Of a stretch of 9,795 nucleotides of DNA, positions 1 to 6,417 are shown piece by piece; position 1 is the stretch's first letter, and every line of letters starts with the position of its first letter. Both the position numbers and the translations under genes were made by a program. Where the stretch lies: the NCBI GenBank assembly GCA_005789685.1, contig SXXD01000196.1, positions 1 through 9,795 of the forward strand, read 5' to 3'. The DNA is from Burkholderiales bacterium (GTDB lineage Bacteria; Pseudomonadota; Gammaproteobacteria; Burkholderiales; Burkholderiaceae_C). Under the pieces are notes generated by a model. The model searched no databases. It saw nothing but the letters and a program-made list of their open reading frames with translations, and was not told where the DNA came from.

Positions 1-363
1 CACTGCGGTTCTAGACACGGGGTCCATTTTGAGGATCTGATTGAACTTGGCCATCGACAAGGTGACACCCAGTTTGTGGGGCATGGCGCCGCCCGACAAA
101 CCGGTCCCTGCACCGCGGGCCACCACAGGCACCGCCAAGGCGTGGCAAGTTTTTAAAACAGCTTGAACTTGGCTTTCGGTTTCAGGCAAGGCCACCACAA
201 GGGGTCTTTCACGGTAAGCCGTCAGACCATCGCACTCATAAGGTACGGTGTCTTCCAAGGTGAAGAGCAAGGTGTGCGCGGGCATCACAGCGCTCAAGGC
301 GCGCACGACTTGCGCTTGACGATCTGCGCGAGACAGCGCCTCTATGTTGGTCAGTGCGTTCAT
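1..363 (-). CDS. glcD: Glycolate oxidase subunit GlcD, FAD-linked (partial, N-terminal 121 residues)
   Basis: The minus strand is open from an ATG at 363 to the window edge and gives 121 residues with no stop, so the gene continues to the left. Residues 81-93 (ARGAGTGLSGGAM) are the glycine-rich FAD pyrophosphate-binding segment of the GlcD / D-lactate dehydrogenase FAD-oxidase family (PCMH fold). It is preceded by the typical YECDGLTAYR and a 'P-E-T-E-S-Q-V' strand. Family members oxidise glycolate to glyoxylate at the membrane together with GlcE and GlcF and are about 500 residues long, so roughly a quarter is visible. The ATG at 363 matches the family N-terminus, although only a weak GAGA-like ribosome site precedes it. 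It lies 44 bases downstream of purU on the same strand, so co-transcription is possible. GlcD rather than a D-lactate dehydrogenase paralogue is inferred from overall resemblance; the catalytic domain is not in the window. Confidence 0.88.
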   Translation of the reverse strand, partial: MNALTNIEALSRADRQAQVVRALSAVMPAHTLLFTLEDTVPYECDGLTAYRERPLVVALPETESQVQAVLKTCHALAVPVVARGAGTGLSGGAMPHKLGVTLSMAKFNQILKMDPVSRTAV

Positions 364-407
364 GTCAAATTCTCAATTCAAAAAGGCATTCAGAATGATG
401 TTCGAAA

Positions 408-1256
408 CTATTTAAAGATCACGGTTTTGTGGCCATTCAACAGCACACGGTGTTCACTGTGCCACTTCACAGCGCGTGCCAGCACTTGGCTTTCAGTATC
501 GCGGCCTTGGGTGGTGAGGTCGTCTACCGTTTTGGAGTGGTCCACACGCGCCACGTCTTGTTCAATGATAGGGCCTTCGTCTAAATCGGCCGTGACATAG
601 TGTGCTGTGGCGCCAATCAATTTGACACCACGGTCATGCGCTTGGTAGTAAGGCTTGGCACCCTTGAAGCTGGGCAAGAAGGAGTGGTGAATGTTGATGG
701 CACGGCCGGACAACTTGCGACACAAATCGTCTGACAAAATTTGCATGTAGCGCGCCAACACCACCAACTCTGCACCTTCTGATTGAATGATCTCGAATTG
801 CTTGGACTCGGCTTCGGCTTTGTTGGCGGCGGTAACCGCAATGTGGTGAAACGGTACGTTGTAGCTGGCCGCCAATTGGTAAAAATCCCGATGGTTGCTG
901 ACAATGGCACGAATGTCGATGGGCAGCAAGCCACTTTTCCAGCGGAACAGCAAATCGTTCAGGCAATGGCCCTCTTTGCTGACCAAAATGACCGTGCGCA
1001 TGGGCTGTGTGGTGCTGTGCAGGTTCCATGTCATTTGGAAGGGGGCTGCAAAACTGACCAACTGGGTACGCAAATCGGCTTCGTTCACTGGTTTGCAGGC
1101 AAACTGCACGCGCATGAAAAATAATCCTGTTGCGGGGTCGTTGTATTGCGCTGCTTCTTCAATGTTGCCGCCACGTTCCAGTAAAAACCCCGAAACAGCG
1201 TGCACGATGCCCGTTCTGTCGGGGCAGGAAAGCGTCAAAATGTAGGCATGATTCAT
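408..1256 (-). CDS. purU: Formyltetrahydrofolate deformylase PurU
   Basis: This cytosolic enzyme hydrolyses 10-formyltetrahydrofolate to tetrahydrofolate and formate, which balances the one-carbon pool. The 282-residue protein has an N-terminal ACT domain (residues about 1-80, beginning ILTLSCPDRTGIVHAVSGF) and a C-terminal formyltransferase-fold domain (about 86-282). The catalytic triad typical of the fold is visible: N188 and H190 in INIHHSFLPSFKGAKPY, and D226 in TADLDEGPI. The frame stays open upstream to an ATG at 1316 and also has an ATG at 1265. I chose 1256 because MNHAYILTLSCPDRTG begins right at the ACT domain as in the family, giving the usual length of about 280. No strong ribosome site decides between 1256 and 1265. 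The stop is TAG at 408-410. It is divergent from the aminotransferase and lies 44 bases upstream of glcD on the same strand. No missing key residue was seen. Confidence 0.95.
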   Translation of the reverse strand: MNHAYILTLSCPDRTGIVHAVSGFLLERGGNIEEAAQYNDPATGLFFMRVQFACKPVNEADLRTQLVSFAAPFQMTWNLHSTTQPMRTVILVSKEGHCLNDLLFRWKSGLLPIDIRAIVSNHRDFYQLAASYNVPFHHIAVTAANKAEAESKQFEIIQSEGAELVVLARYMQILSDDLCRKLSGRAINIHHSFLPSFKGAKPYYQAHDRGVKLIGATAHYVTADLDEGPIIEQDVARVDHSKTVDDLTTQGRDTESQVLARAVKWHSEHRVLLNGHKTVIFK

Positions 1257-1358
1257 GGTGAGCATTGTCGCAGGGAAGGCGGCTAAGTTCTGTGTATGGG
1301 GCTTTTCCTTGCGCACCAGAGGTCAAAACTGTCGTGACTTTGTGTCAGGGCTGTTGAA

Positions 1359-1386
1359 ATAATGATTGCGATCTAGGGTGGGGCAA
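1359..1386 (-). promoter_or_regulatory. Possible sigma70-type promoter for purU
   Basis: Read on the minus strand, TTGCCC (1386-1381) is separated by 16 bases from CATTAT (1364-1359). Each box matches four of six consensus positions. It would start transcription near 1352, giving a leader of roughly 95 bases before the ATG at 1256. It overlaps the candidate promoter facing the other way. This is consensus matching by eye only. Confidence 0.25.
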
Positions 1387-1394
1387 TTTACACT
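1366..1394 (+). promoter_or_regulatory. Possible sigma70-type promoter for the aminotransferase
   Basis: TTGCGA (1366-1371) and TACACT (1389-1394) are 17 bases apart. Each box matches four of six sigma70 consensus positions. Transcription would begin near 1401, leaving a leader of about 38 bases that contains the AAGAGG ribosome site. Position and spacing are good but the boxes are imperfect. Confidence 0.35.
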
Positions 1395-1438
1395 GAGGGT
1401 TCAAAATCAATGCTTGTTAGAAGCTAAGAGGCACACTC

Positions 1439-2818
1439 ATGGCATATTTAGATACCCTCCTCTCCTCAATGAGGCCTGCCAGCACCCCTGCGGCGGCCTT
1501 CAACATGGAGCACCAGTGGTTGCCCTTCACAGGCAATCGCCATTTCAAGCAAGAGCCGCGCATTTTTGTGGCCGCTGAAGGCATTCACTTCACCACCCAC
1601 GATGGCCGTCAAGTGATCGATGGCATTTCTAGCTTGTGGTGTGTGGGCGCGGGTCACAACCGCAGGCCCATTGCCGAAGCCATCAAAAAACAGCTCGACA
1701 CACTCGACTACGCCACAGCCTTTCAAATCAGCAACGACCAGGCCTTTCAAGCCGCTCAAATGATTGCAGAGTTGTGTCCTGGCGATTTGAACAAGGTGCT
1801 GTTTTGTAACTCAGGTTCTGAAGCCGCCGACACCTCCTTGAAGGTCGCCTTGGCCTACCACCGAGCCCGCGGGGAAGGCCACCGCAATGTGTTCATTGGA
1901 CGAGAAAAGGGCTACCACGGCGTGAACTTTGGCGGCATGAGTGTGGGCGGTTTGCCAGCCAACCGCAAGGTCTATGGCGCTCAATTGCTGCCCCGTGTTG
2001 ACCACATGCGCTTCATTCACGACCCAGTGAACCATGCCTACATTCAAAACGAAGAACCCGTCTGGCAAGAAGACCCGCTGGTGGAGCTGGAAACGCGCAT
2101 TTTGGCCTTGCACGACCCCAGCAATGTGGCCGCCATCATTGTCGAGCCAGTCGCGGGTTCTGCGGGTTGGTATTTGCCGCCCAAGGGTTACCTGAAGCGC
2201 CTGCGCGAAATTTGCAACAAGCACGGCATTTTGCTTATTTTTGATGAGGTGATCACAGGCTTTGGCCGCATGGGCACCAACTTCGGCGCCGACTATTACG
2301 GTGTGGTGCCCGACATGCTCAACTTTGCCAAATGCGTGACCAATGGCGTCATTCCTTTGGGCGGTGTGGTTTGCCGCGATTTTATTTACGACGCCATGAT
2401 GAACTCTGGCGCACCCGATTACGCCATTGAGTTTTTCCATGGCTATACCTATTCAGGCCACCCTGTGTCTTGCGCCGCAGCCATTGCCACTTTGAAACTG
2501 CTCAAGGACGAAAACCTCTTTGCACGCGCAGGTTCAATGGGGCCTGTGCTGGGAGACGCCATGCACAGCGCCTTCAAAGGTCTGCCCAATGTCATTGGCA
2601 TCCGAAGCCTGGGCTTGGCAGGTGCGGTGGAGCTGTCGTCCATCGCGGGCGCTCCTGGCAAGCGCGCCTACGACATTTTCCTAGACTGCTACAACAAGGG
2701 TGTTTTGGTGCGAGCTGCAGGCGAAAACCTGGTTCTGTGTCCGCCCTACATTGTGGAAAAAGAGCACATCGACACAATGGTCAATGTGCTGGCTGACAGC
2801 ATTCGAAAACATGCTTGA
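1439..2818 (+). CDS. Class III aminotransferase, omega-amino acid (beta-alanine):pyruvate type
   Basis: A PLP-dependent, cytosolic fold-type I aminotransferase of 459 residues, close to the usual 440-460. Landmarks in order: LWCVGAGH (67-73, active-site entrance motif of the omega-transaminase group); NSGSEAADTSLKVA (124-137, PLP phosphate binding); GYHG (158-161, the aromatic that stacks on PLP); LIFDEVITGFGR (266-277, D269 pairs with the PLP nitrogen); FAKCVTNG (296-303, K298 the Schiff-base lysine); GYTYSGHP (335-342); and R425 in VLVRAAG, the likely carboxylate-binding arginine. The family moves an amino group from omega-amino acids or amines, such as beta-alanine, to pyruvate or sometimes glyoxylate. 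The order GSEAADTSLK...GYHGVN resembles omega-amino acid:pyruvate aminotransferase (EC 2.6.1.18) more than ornithine or GABA enzymes. The exact donor cannot be read from sequence. AAGAGG at 1426-1431, seven bases before the ATG, supports the start. It is a single gene, divergent from purU. Confidence 0.9.
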   Translation: MAYLDTLLSSMRPASTPAAAFNMEHQWLPFTGNRHFKQEPRIFVAAEGIHFTTHDGRQVIDGISSLWCVGAGHNRRPIAEAIKKQLDTLDYATAFQISNDQAFQAAQMIAELCPGDLNKVLFCNSGSEAADTSLKVALAYHRARGEGHRNVFIGREKGYHGVNFGGMSVGGLPANRKVYGAQLLPRVDHMRFIHDPVNHAYIQNEEPVWQEDPLVELETRILALHDPSNVAAIIVEPVAGSAGWYLPPKGYLKRLREICNKHGILLIFDEVITGFGRMGTNFGADYYGVVPDMLNFAKCVTNGVIPLGGVVCRDFIYDAMMNSGAPDYAIEFFHGYTYSGHPVSCAAAIATLKLLKDENLFARAGSMGPVLGDAMHSAFKGLPNVIGIRSLGLAGAVELSSIAGAPGKRAYDIFLDCYNKGVLVRAAGENLVLCPPYIVEKEHIDTMVNVLADSIRKHA

Positions 2819-2843
2819 TGCCCAGCCAAGGACTCGCTAATTA

Positions 2844-2860
2844 CGGCTTTTCCAAAGCCG
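2844..2860. terminator. Possible bidirectional terminator hairpin between convergent genes
   Basis: CGGCTTT (2844-2850) and AAAGCCG (2854-2860) form a perfect 7-bp stem with a 3-base loop. It sits in the 66-base gap between the convergent stops of the aminotransferase and the DUF3567 gene. Position and symmetry suit a shared terminator. No clean T-run follows on the plus strand, and only TAATTA follows on the minus strand, so it may be weak or only an mRNA-end stabiliser. Confidence 0.45.
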
Positions 2861-2884
2861 ATTGAGCAAGCTTTAAAAGGAAAA

Positions 2885-3166
2885 CTAGTGAACCACAACG
2901 GGCTGCTGTGCCAGGCCCGTATAACGCTCTAAAGTGTCTTCCACTTCTTCTTGTGTAGGGGTGTTTTGTTGCCAAGCCTGAATGTGCATTTGGAACATTT
3001 CTGCCCAAGAGCCATCGAGGTAAACCTCTTTGCCCGATCGTTTGTCGACAATTTCGAACCCATGTCGCTCTAACATGGGGGGTGCTGAGATAGGTGTCGC
3101 CTCACCGGTGTCGTTGGCCAACACATGCATGACGGCAAAAGATTCAGATTCGTACAACAAGTTCAT
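2885..3166 (-). CDS. DUF3567 family protein of unknown function
   Basis: A small soluble, acidic 93-residue protein without signal peptide or membrane segment. It matches what I recall of the DUF3567 family, found in Burkholderiales and related betaproteobacteria. The N-terminus MNLLYESESFAVMHVL and the central block HGFEIVDKRSGKEVYLDGSW (residues 35-54) are characteristic. NTPTQEEVEDTLERYTGLAQ (69-88) follows, and the chain ends in PVVVH. The function is not known and I do not propose one. The ATG at 3166 gives the conserved N-terminus but has no strong ribosome site. It lies 54 bases downstream of the DUF3108 gene on the same strand. A promoter-like sequence overlaps that gene's stop codon, so it may be transcribed both by read-through and on its own. 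The stop is TAG at 2885-2887. Confidence 0.85.
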   Translation of the reverse strand: MNLLYESESFAVMHVLANDTGEATPISAPPMLERHGFEIVDKRSGKEVYLDGSWAEMFQMHIQAWQQNTPTQEEVEDTLERYTGLAQQPVVVH

Positions 3167-3196
3167 AGTGACATTCTGACCTAAGTCTGTCTACTT

Positions 3197-3224
3197 TAAA
3201 TAGGGTTGTTGGAAATATTTTCAA
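3197..3224 (-). promoter_or_regulatory. Possible promoter for the DUF3567 gene
   Basis: On the minus strand TTGAAA (3224-3219, five of six to the -35 consensus) is followed after 16 bases by TATTTA (3202-3197, only three of six to the -10 consensus). The -35 overlaps the stop codon of the upstream DUF3108 gene. Transcription would begin about 24 bases before the ATG at 3166. Confidence 0.3.
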
Positions 3225-4408
3225 GAGGGCAAGGCTGGCAATGTTTCGGAGTCGCGCATTTCCATGTCAATGAAGTTGCCAGTAACTTGGCTAATTTTGA
3301 TTCGCACAGGCAAACCGCCGTGCGATTGTGAAAGCCACATTTCAATTTGACTGTCGAACTTTCCTCTTGGCAAGCAAACCCAACGCTGAGCGGCCAGTTG
3401 CTTGCCATCGACTTCTATCAATTCTTCTGACTTGAATGTCAGGACCCAATTGACCGCGTCACGCGCCGTGGCTGTTTGAACATTGAGCTCCGAGCCAAGT
3501 TTGAAATTTTTAGCGGCTACCGTGGCGGCCATTTGAATGAACAGGCTCACCTGATCTTGCGCCCCTGCTTGCAGGGCAACACTGGGCGTATTGCCACTGA
3601 AACTGATCTTGTTTTGAGTTGCGTCGAAATGGGCTGCGCGCTCGCCTCGCCAACTGTCTGAATAACGAAAAGGGCTTAAGCCGTCTTCAGTCAACACGCC
3701 CACACTGCGCCAAACGCGGCTCCCAACCAGGAATGCTCTGACACGAAGTTCTGCCTCATAGGCCATGGGCGAAGGGGGCGCACTGGGGGCATCGGGAGTT
3801 GCTTGGGTTTGCCACTTTAGCGAGCCCGATGCGTGGTAAGTCAAGCCCCGCTCTTGGCCCGTGAGCTGGTAATTAATTTGGATGTTGGGAGGGAAGTCGC
3901 CAGGTTTGGCCGTGAGGGCATTCGAAGGCGGCGGCGGGGGGGCGCTTGCTACGGCCACCGTTTCGGATGGCAAAGGTGCTACGTCCTCAACTGTCGGAGC
4001 TTGTTGGCTTAAGTTTGGCAAAGCTTCTGAAGGCTGCTCAGATTTGGGTAAAACTGGGCTTTCTTCTGGCGCAGGTAGCCCAGAGGATGGCACGGCACTG
4101 ATGCCTGCTGTGGAAGGTGTGTTGGGGCTTTCGGGTGCCTTGGGTTTGGCCGGTGCAACTTGCTTTGTTTTCTCGGTGCTTGGGATGGTCGGTGGTGTTT
4201 GCGAAACACCAGAACTCAATACCCGAGTTTGCAAGGGCCCCAGTTTTTGAGATTCAGGCTGAAGTCGCCAGATACCGGCCCCAGACGAAAGTAAAAACCA
4301 AAGGTGAACGCCCAAAACCAATACCACCAATGCCGCCAAAGCTCGCCGCTGCTGGGATTCGTTCCCAAGGGGGCGAGTGGCAAGGAATAAAGTGGCTGTG
4401 GCTTGCAT
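3221..4408 (-). CDS. DUF3108 domain protein with N-terminal membrane anchor and proline-rich linker
   Basis: A 395-residue protein with three regions. Residues about 22-41 (RRALAALVVLVLGVHLWFLL) form one hydrophobic segment preceded by basic residues, which predicts an inner-membrane anchor with the rest in the periplasm. Residues about 67-168 are a low-complexity Pro/Ser/Ala/Glu linker including APPPPPS, like that of TonB. Residues about 170-385 are a beta-rich domain that I assign to DUF3108 from features such as INYQLTGQERGLTYHASGSL, a later RYSDSWRGE, and the end LPVRIKISQVTGNFIDMEMR. The function is unknown; DUF3108 proteins are generally thought to act in the cell envelope. The ATG at 4408 places the anchor near the N-terminus. 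No strong ribosome site is visible and no later Met would keep the membrane segment. It is divergent from the FAH gene and upstream of the DUF3567 gene. The TonB-like layout is seen; a TonB-like role is not implied. Confidence 0.8.
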   Translation of the reverse strand: MQATATLFLATRPLGNESQQRRALAALVVLVLGVHLWFLLSSGAGIWRLQPESQKLGPLQTRVLSSGVSQTPPTIPSTEKTKQVAPAKPKAPESPNTPSTAGISAVPSSGLPAPEESPVLPKSEQPSEALPNLSQQAPTVEDVAPLPSETVAVASAPPPPPSNALTAKPGDFPPNIQINYQLTGQERGLTYHASGSLKWQTQATPDAPSAPPSPMAYEAELRVRAFLVGSRVWRSVGVLTEDGLSPFRYSDSWRGERAAHFDATQNKISFSGNTPSVALQAGAQDQVSLFIQMAATVAAKNFKLGSELNVQTATARDAVNWVLTFKSEELIEVDGKQLAAQRWVCLPRGKFDSQIEMWLSQSHGGLPVRIKISQVTGNFIDMEMRDSETLPALPS

Positions 4409-4458
4409 GTCAATCTGACGTCATTTTAGCGAGAGCGAGAATGGTTAAACTAATTCCT

Positions 4459-4486
4459 GTTTGAATCGATGTCGTTCAGTTTGAAT
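4459..4486. repeat. Direct repeat GTTTGAAT spaced 20 bp in the DUF3108/FAH divergent region
   Basis: GTTTGAAT occurs at 4459-4466 and again at 4479-4486, exactly 20 bp (about two helical turns) apart. A near-inverted copy (GGTTAAAC) lies at 4443-4450. The 111-base gap between the two divergent starts must hold both promoters, so these could be regulator half-sites or -35-like elements. It may also be chance. Confidence 0.3.
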
Positions 4487-4508
4487 TCTGACATTGAGAT
4501 TCTATTTT

Positions 4509-4512
4509 GAGG
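4509..4512 (+). promoter_or_regulatory. Ribosome binding site of the FAH-family gene
   Basis: GAGG ends seven bases before the ATG at 4520 and fixes that start. No other ATG with comparable support lies in frame nearby. Confidence 0.6.
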
Positions 4513-4519
4513 TGCCAAC

Positions 4520-5536
4520 ATGAAATTAGCGACTTACAAAGACGGTTCGCGAGACGGCCAATTGGTCGTGGTCTCGCGCGACTTGAGCACAGCACATTAT
4601 GCGACGGGCATTGCACAGCGGTTGCAACAAGCTTTGGACGACTGGAACTTTTTGGCGCCGCAGTTGGAAGACTTGTACCAAAGCTTGAACGGCAGCAAGG
4701 CGCGCCACGCCTTTCCTTTTGACCCTAAACAATGCATGGCCCCATTGCCCCGAGCTTATCAGTGGGCCGATGGCTCTGCCTATTTGAACCACGTTGAATT
4801 GGTGCGAGCCTCGCGCAGTTCTGTGGTGCCTGAAAGTTTTTACGCCGACCCTCTCATGTACCAAGGCGGCAGCGATGATTTCATGGGCCCTTGCGATCCG
4901 GTGGTGTGTCGGGATGAAGCCTTTGGCATCGACTTTGAAGCTGAAATTGCTGTCATCACCGGCGATGTGCCCATGGGTGTCTCCCCAGAAAATGCGCTCG
5001 ATGGCGTTCGCTTGGTCATGCTTGCCAATGACGTCAGTCTGCGCAACTTAATTCCCAACGAACTGGCCAAAGGGTTTGGCTTTTTTCAAAGCAAACCTGC
5101 AACCGCCTTCAGCCCTGTGGCCGTCACTTTGGATGAACTGGGTGACGCTTGGGACCATGGCCGTTTGCACCTGACCATGCAGTCAACATGGAATGGCCGC
5201 AAAGTGGGCATGTGCGAAGCCGGACCTGAAATGACGTTTCACTTTGGCCAACTGATTGCTCACATGGGTAAAACACGCAACGTTCGTGCGGGGTCCATTG
5301 TTGGCAGCGGTACGGTCAGCAACAAGAGCGTTGACGTCAACGGGAAGCCCGAGTGGCCCAAAGGTTATAGCTGCATTGCAGAAAAGCGTGCCATCGAAAC
5401 CATCTTGGATGGCAAGCCTAGCACCGAGTTCATGAAATTCGGTGACACCATTCGCATTGAAATGAAAGGCAAAGATGGTCAAAGCGTGTTCGGCGCAATT
5501 GACCAGCAAATTGACCAGCAAATGGCCCCGCTTTAA
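4520..5536 (+). CDS. Fumarylacetoacetate hydrolase (FAH) family protein
   Basis: A cytosolic metal-dependent C-C bond hydrolase/hydratase-type enzyme of 338 residues. The N-terminal region (about 1-115) includes [19 protein letters not shown] and [15 protein letters not shown]. The catalytic FAH domain follows (about 120-335). Likely metal ligands are E140 and E142 in [14 protein letters not shown] and D171 in [13 protein letters not shown], in the family's E-x-E...D spacing. [20 protein letters not shown] (184-203) and [12 protein letters not shown] (258-269) are further family blocks. Members act on fumarylacetoacetate, acylpyruvates or 2-oxo-alkenoates, and the substrate cannot be read here. 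No homogentisate or gentisate dioxygenase gene is in the window, so fumarylacetoacetase proper is only one option. The crotonase gene follows 62 bases downstream, suggesting an operon. The C-terminus carries a tandem 12-bp duplication (IDQQIDQQ). Confidence 0.88.
   Translation: MKLATYKDGSRDGQLVVVSRDLSTAHYATGIAQRLQQALDDWNFLAPQLEDLYQSLNGSKARHAFPFDPKQCMAPLPRAYQWADGSAYLNHVELVRASRSSVVPESFYADPLMYQGGSDDFMGPCDPVVCRDEAFGIDFEAEIAVITGDVPMGVSPENALDGVRLVMLANDVSLRNLIPNELAKGFGFFQSKPATAFSPVAVTLDELGDAWDHGRLHLTMQSTWNGRKVGMCEAGPEMTFHFGQLIAHMGKTRNVRAGSIVGSGTVSNKSVDVNGKPEWPKGYSCIAEKRAIETILDGKPSTEFMKFGDTIRIEMKGKDGQSVFGAIDQQIDQQMAPL
5497..5523 (+). repeat. 12-bp tandem repeat in the 3' end of the FAH-family gene
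   Basis: AATTGACCAGCA occurs twice in tandem (5497-5508, 5509-5520) and is followed by AAT, the start of a third copy. It is in frame and encodes IDQQ-IDQQ near the C-terminus (residues 328-334). It looks like a recent slippage duplication beyond the catalytic core. Confidence 0.75.
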
Positions 5537-5587
5537 GCTTAAGTTGGACGTTCAACGCAATCAGGCAAAAGGGCCGGTTGCTTTTTC

Positions 5588-5593
5588 AGGAGA
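5588..5593 (+). promoter_or_regulatory. Ribosome binding site of the crotonase gene
   Basis: AGGAGA lies five bases before the ATG at 5599. It selects this start over the upstream in-frame TTG at 5578. Confidence 0.75.
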
Positions 5594-5598
5594 CCTTC

Positions 5599-6417
5599 AT
5601 GAGCCATGTCATTGACTACAGCCGCTATCAGACACTTCGAATCTCGCGACGTGGCGCCAATCAAACAGTCTTGGACATTCAGATGAAAGCCGGCGGGCCT
5701 GGGGGCAACGGCAAACTGCCAACCGCAGGCCACGAAGGGCATGCGGAATTGGCTGAAATTTGGCGCGATGTTTCGCGCGACGACAGCGTGCGAGCAGCGG
5801 TGTTGCGCGGCGAGGGTTTGGGCTTTTCCGGCGGTGGCGATTTGTCGTTGGTGGAAGACATGGCGCGAGATTTCGGCATTCGAAGCCGTGTCTGGAAAGA
5901 GGCGCGCGACTTGGTTTACAACGTGATCAATTGCGACAAGCCGATTGTGAGTGCCATGCATGGGCCAGCGGTAGGTGCCGGCTTGGTGGCAGGTTTGTTG
6001 GCCGACATTTCCATTGCCAGCAAAACGGCCAAGATTGTGGATGGCCACACGCGCTTGGGGGTTGCGGCGGGAGACCATGCGGCCATCATTTGGCCTCTGC
6101 TGTGCGGCATGGCCAAGGCCAAATACTATTTGTTGCTGTGTGAGCCCGTAAGCGGCGAAGAAGCTGAGCGAATTGGCTTGGTGTCTTTGGCCGTTGAAGA
6201 AGATCAGTTACTCAGCAAAGCTTACGAGGTGGCCGATCGTTTGGCCAATGGCAGTCAATCCGCCATTCGCTGGACCAAATATGCTTTGAACAATTGGCTA
6301 CGCCAAGCAGGCCCCAGTTTCGATGCGTCCTTGGCGCTTGAGTTCATGGGCTTTTCAGGGCCTGATGTTCAAGAGGGACTGGCCAGCTTAAAAGCGCGCC
6401 GGCCACCCCAGTTTTAA
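5599..6417 (+). CDS. Enoyl-CoA hydratase/isomerase (crotonase) superfamily protein, atypical active site
   Basis: A 272-residue cytosolic crotonase-fold protein, a normal length. Visible family parts are [18 protein letters not shown] (71-88, first oxyanion-hole loop), [22 protein letters not shown] (115-136, second oxyanion-hole helix), [20 protein letters not shown] (151-170), AKYYLLL (174-180), and EAERIGLVS (188-196). Aligned by eye to rat mitochondrial enoyl-CoA hydratase, its two catalytic glutamates (E144, E164) correspond to V130 and H150 here, with the same 20-residue spacing, so standard hydration is doubtful. This GVAAGDHAA type occurs in many proteins annotated enoyl-CoA hydratase/isomerase whose reaction is unknown. 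The frame is open upstream to a TTG at 5578, but AGGAGA at 5588-5593, five bases before the ATG at 5599, settles the start. It follows the FAH gene by 62 bases, probably in one transcript. Its TAA overlaps the stop of the convergent GST gene. Confidence 0.88.
   Translation: MSHVIDYSRYQTLRISRRGANQTVLDIQMKAGGPGGNGKLPTAGHEGHAELAEIWRDVSRDDSVRAAVLRGEGLGFSGGGDLSLVEDMARDFGIRSRVWKEARDLVYNVINCDKPIVSAMHGPAVGAGLVAGLLADISIASKTAKIVDGHTRLGVAAGDHAAIIWPLLCGMAKAKYYLLLCEPVSGEEAERIGLVSLAVEEDQLLSKAYEVADRLANGSQSAIRWTKYALNNWLRQAGPSFDASLALEFMGFSGPDVQEGLASLKARRPPQF

Noticed and set aside
376..397. Small hairpin CATTC-T-GAATG followed by CCTTTTT (minus strand) between purU and glcD, considered as a terminator
   Set aside because: The stem is only about 5 bp with almost no loop and is AT-rich, too weak to call an intrinsic terminator.
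163..600. Plus-strand open frame of 145 codons across the glcD/purU junction
   Set aside because: It is antisense to two well-recognised genes, resembles no family I know and has no ribosome site.
1811..2440. Long minus-strand open frame (209 codons) inside the aminotransferase
   Set aside because: The sense strand encodes a complete class III aminotransferase with all motifs. The antisense product is His/Val-rich in the way mirrored codon bias produces.
3936..3942. Run of seven G (C on the coding strand) in the DUF3108 gene, considered as a phase-variation tract
   Set aside because: The tract is short, lies within a run of proline codons that explains it, and the frame is intact. Slippage is possible but there is no sign of a switch.
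3882..4250. Plus-strand Gly/Ala-rich open frame opposite the DUF3108 proline-rich linker
   Set aside because: The Gly/Ala richness is the mirror of Pro/Ser/Ala codons in the linker; no independent evidence supports a gene.
4416..4423. Palindrome TGACGTCA near the DUF3108 start, considered as a regulator site
   Set aside because: A single 8-bp palindrome is expected by chance in nearly 10 kb, and no second copy or conserved spacing supports a role.
5562..5587. GCAA...TTGC with a following T-run between the FAH and crotonase genes, considered as a terminator or attenuator
   Set aside because: The stem is only 4 bp with a 9-base loop, and the T-run doubles as the region just upstream of the crotonase ribosome site.
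5539..6078. Minus-strand open frame (179 codons) opposite the crotonase gene
   Set aside because: It is antisense to a confidently identified gene, with no recognisable motif and no ribosome site.
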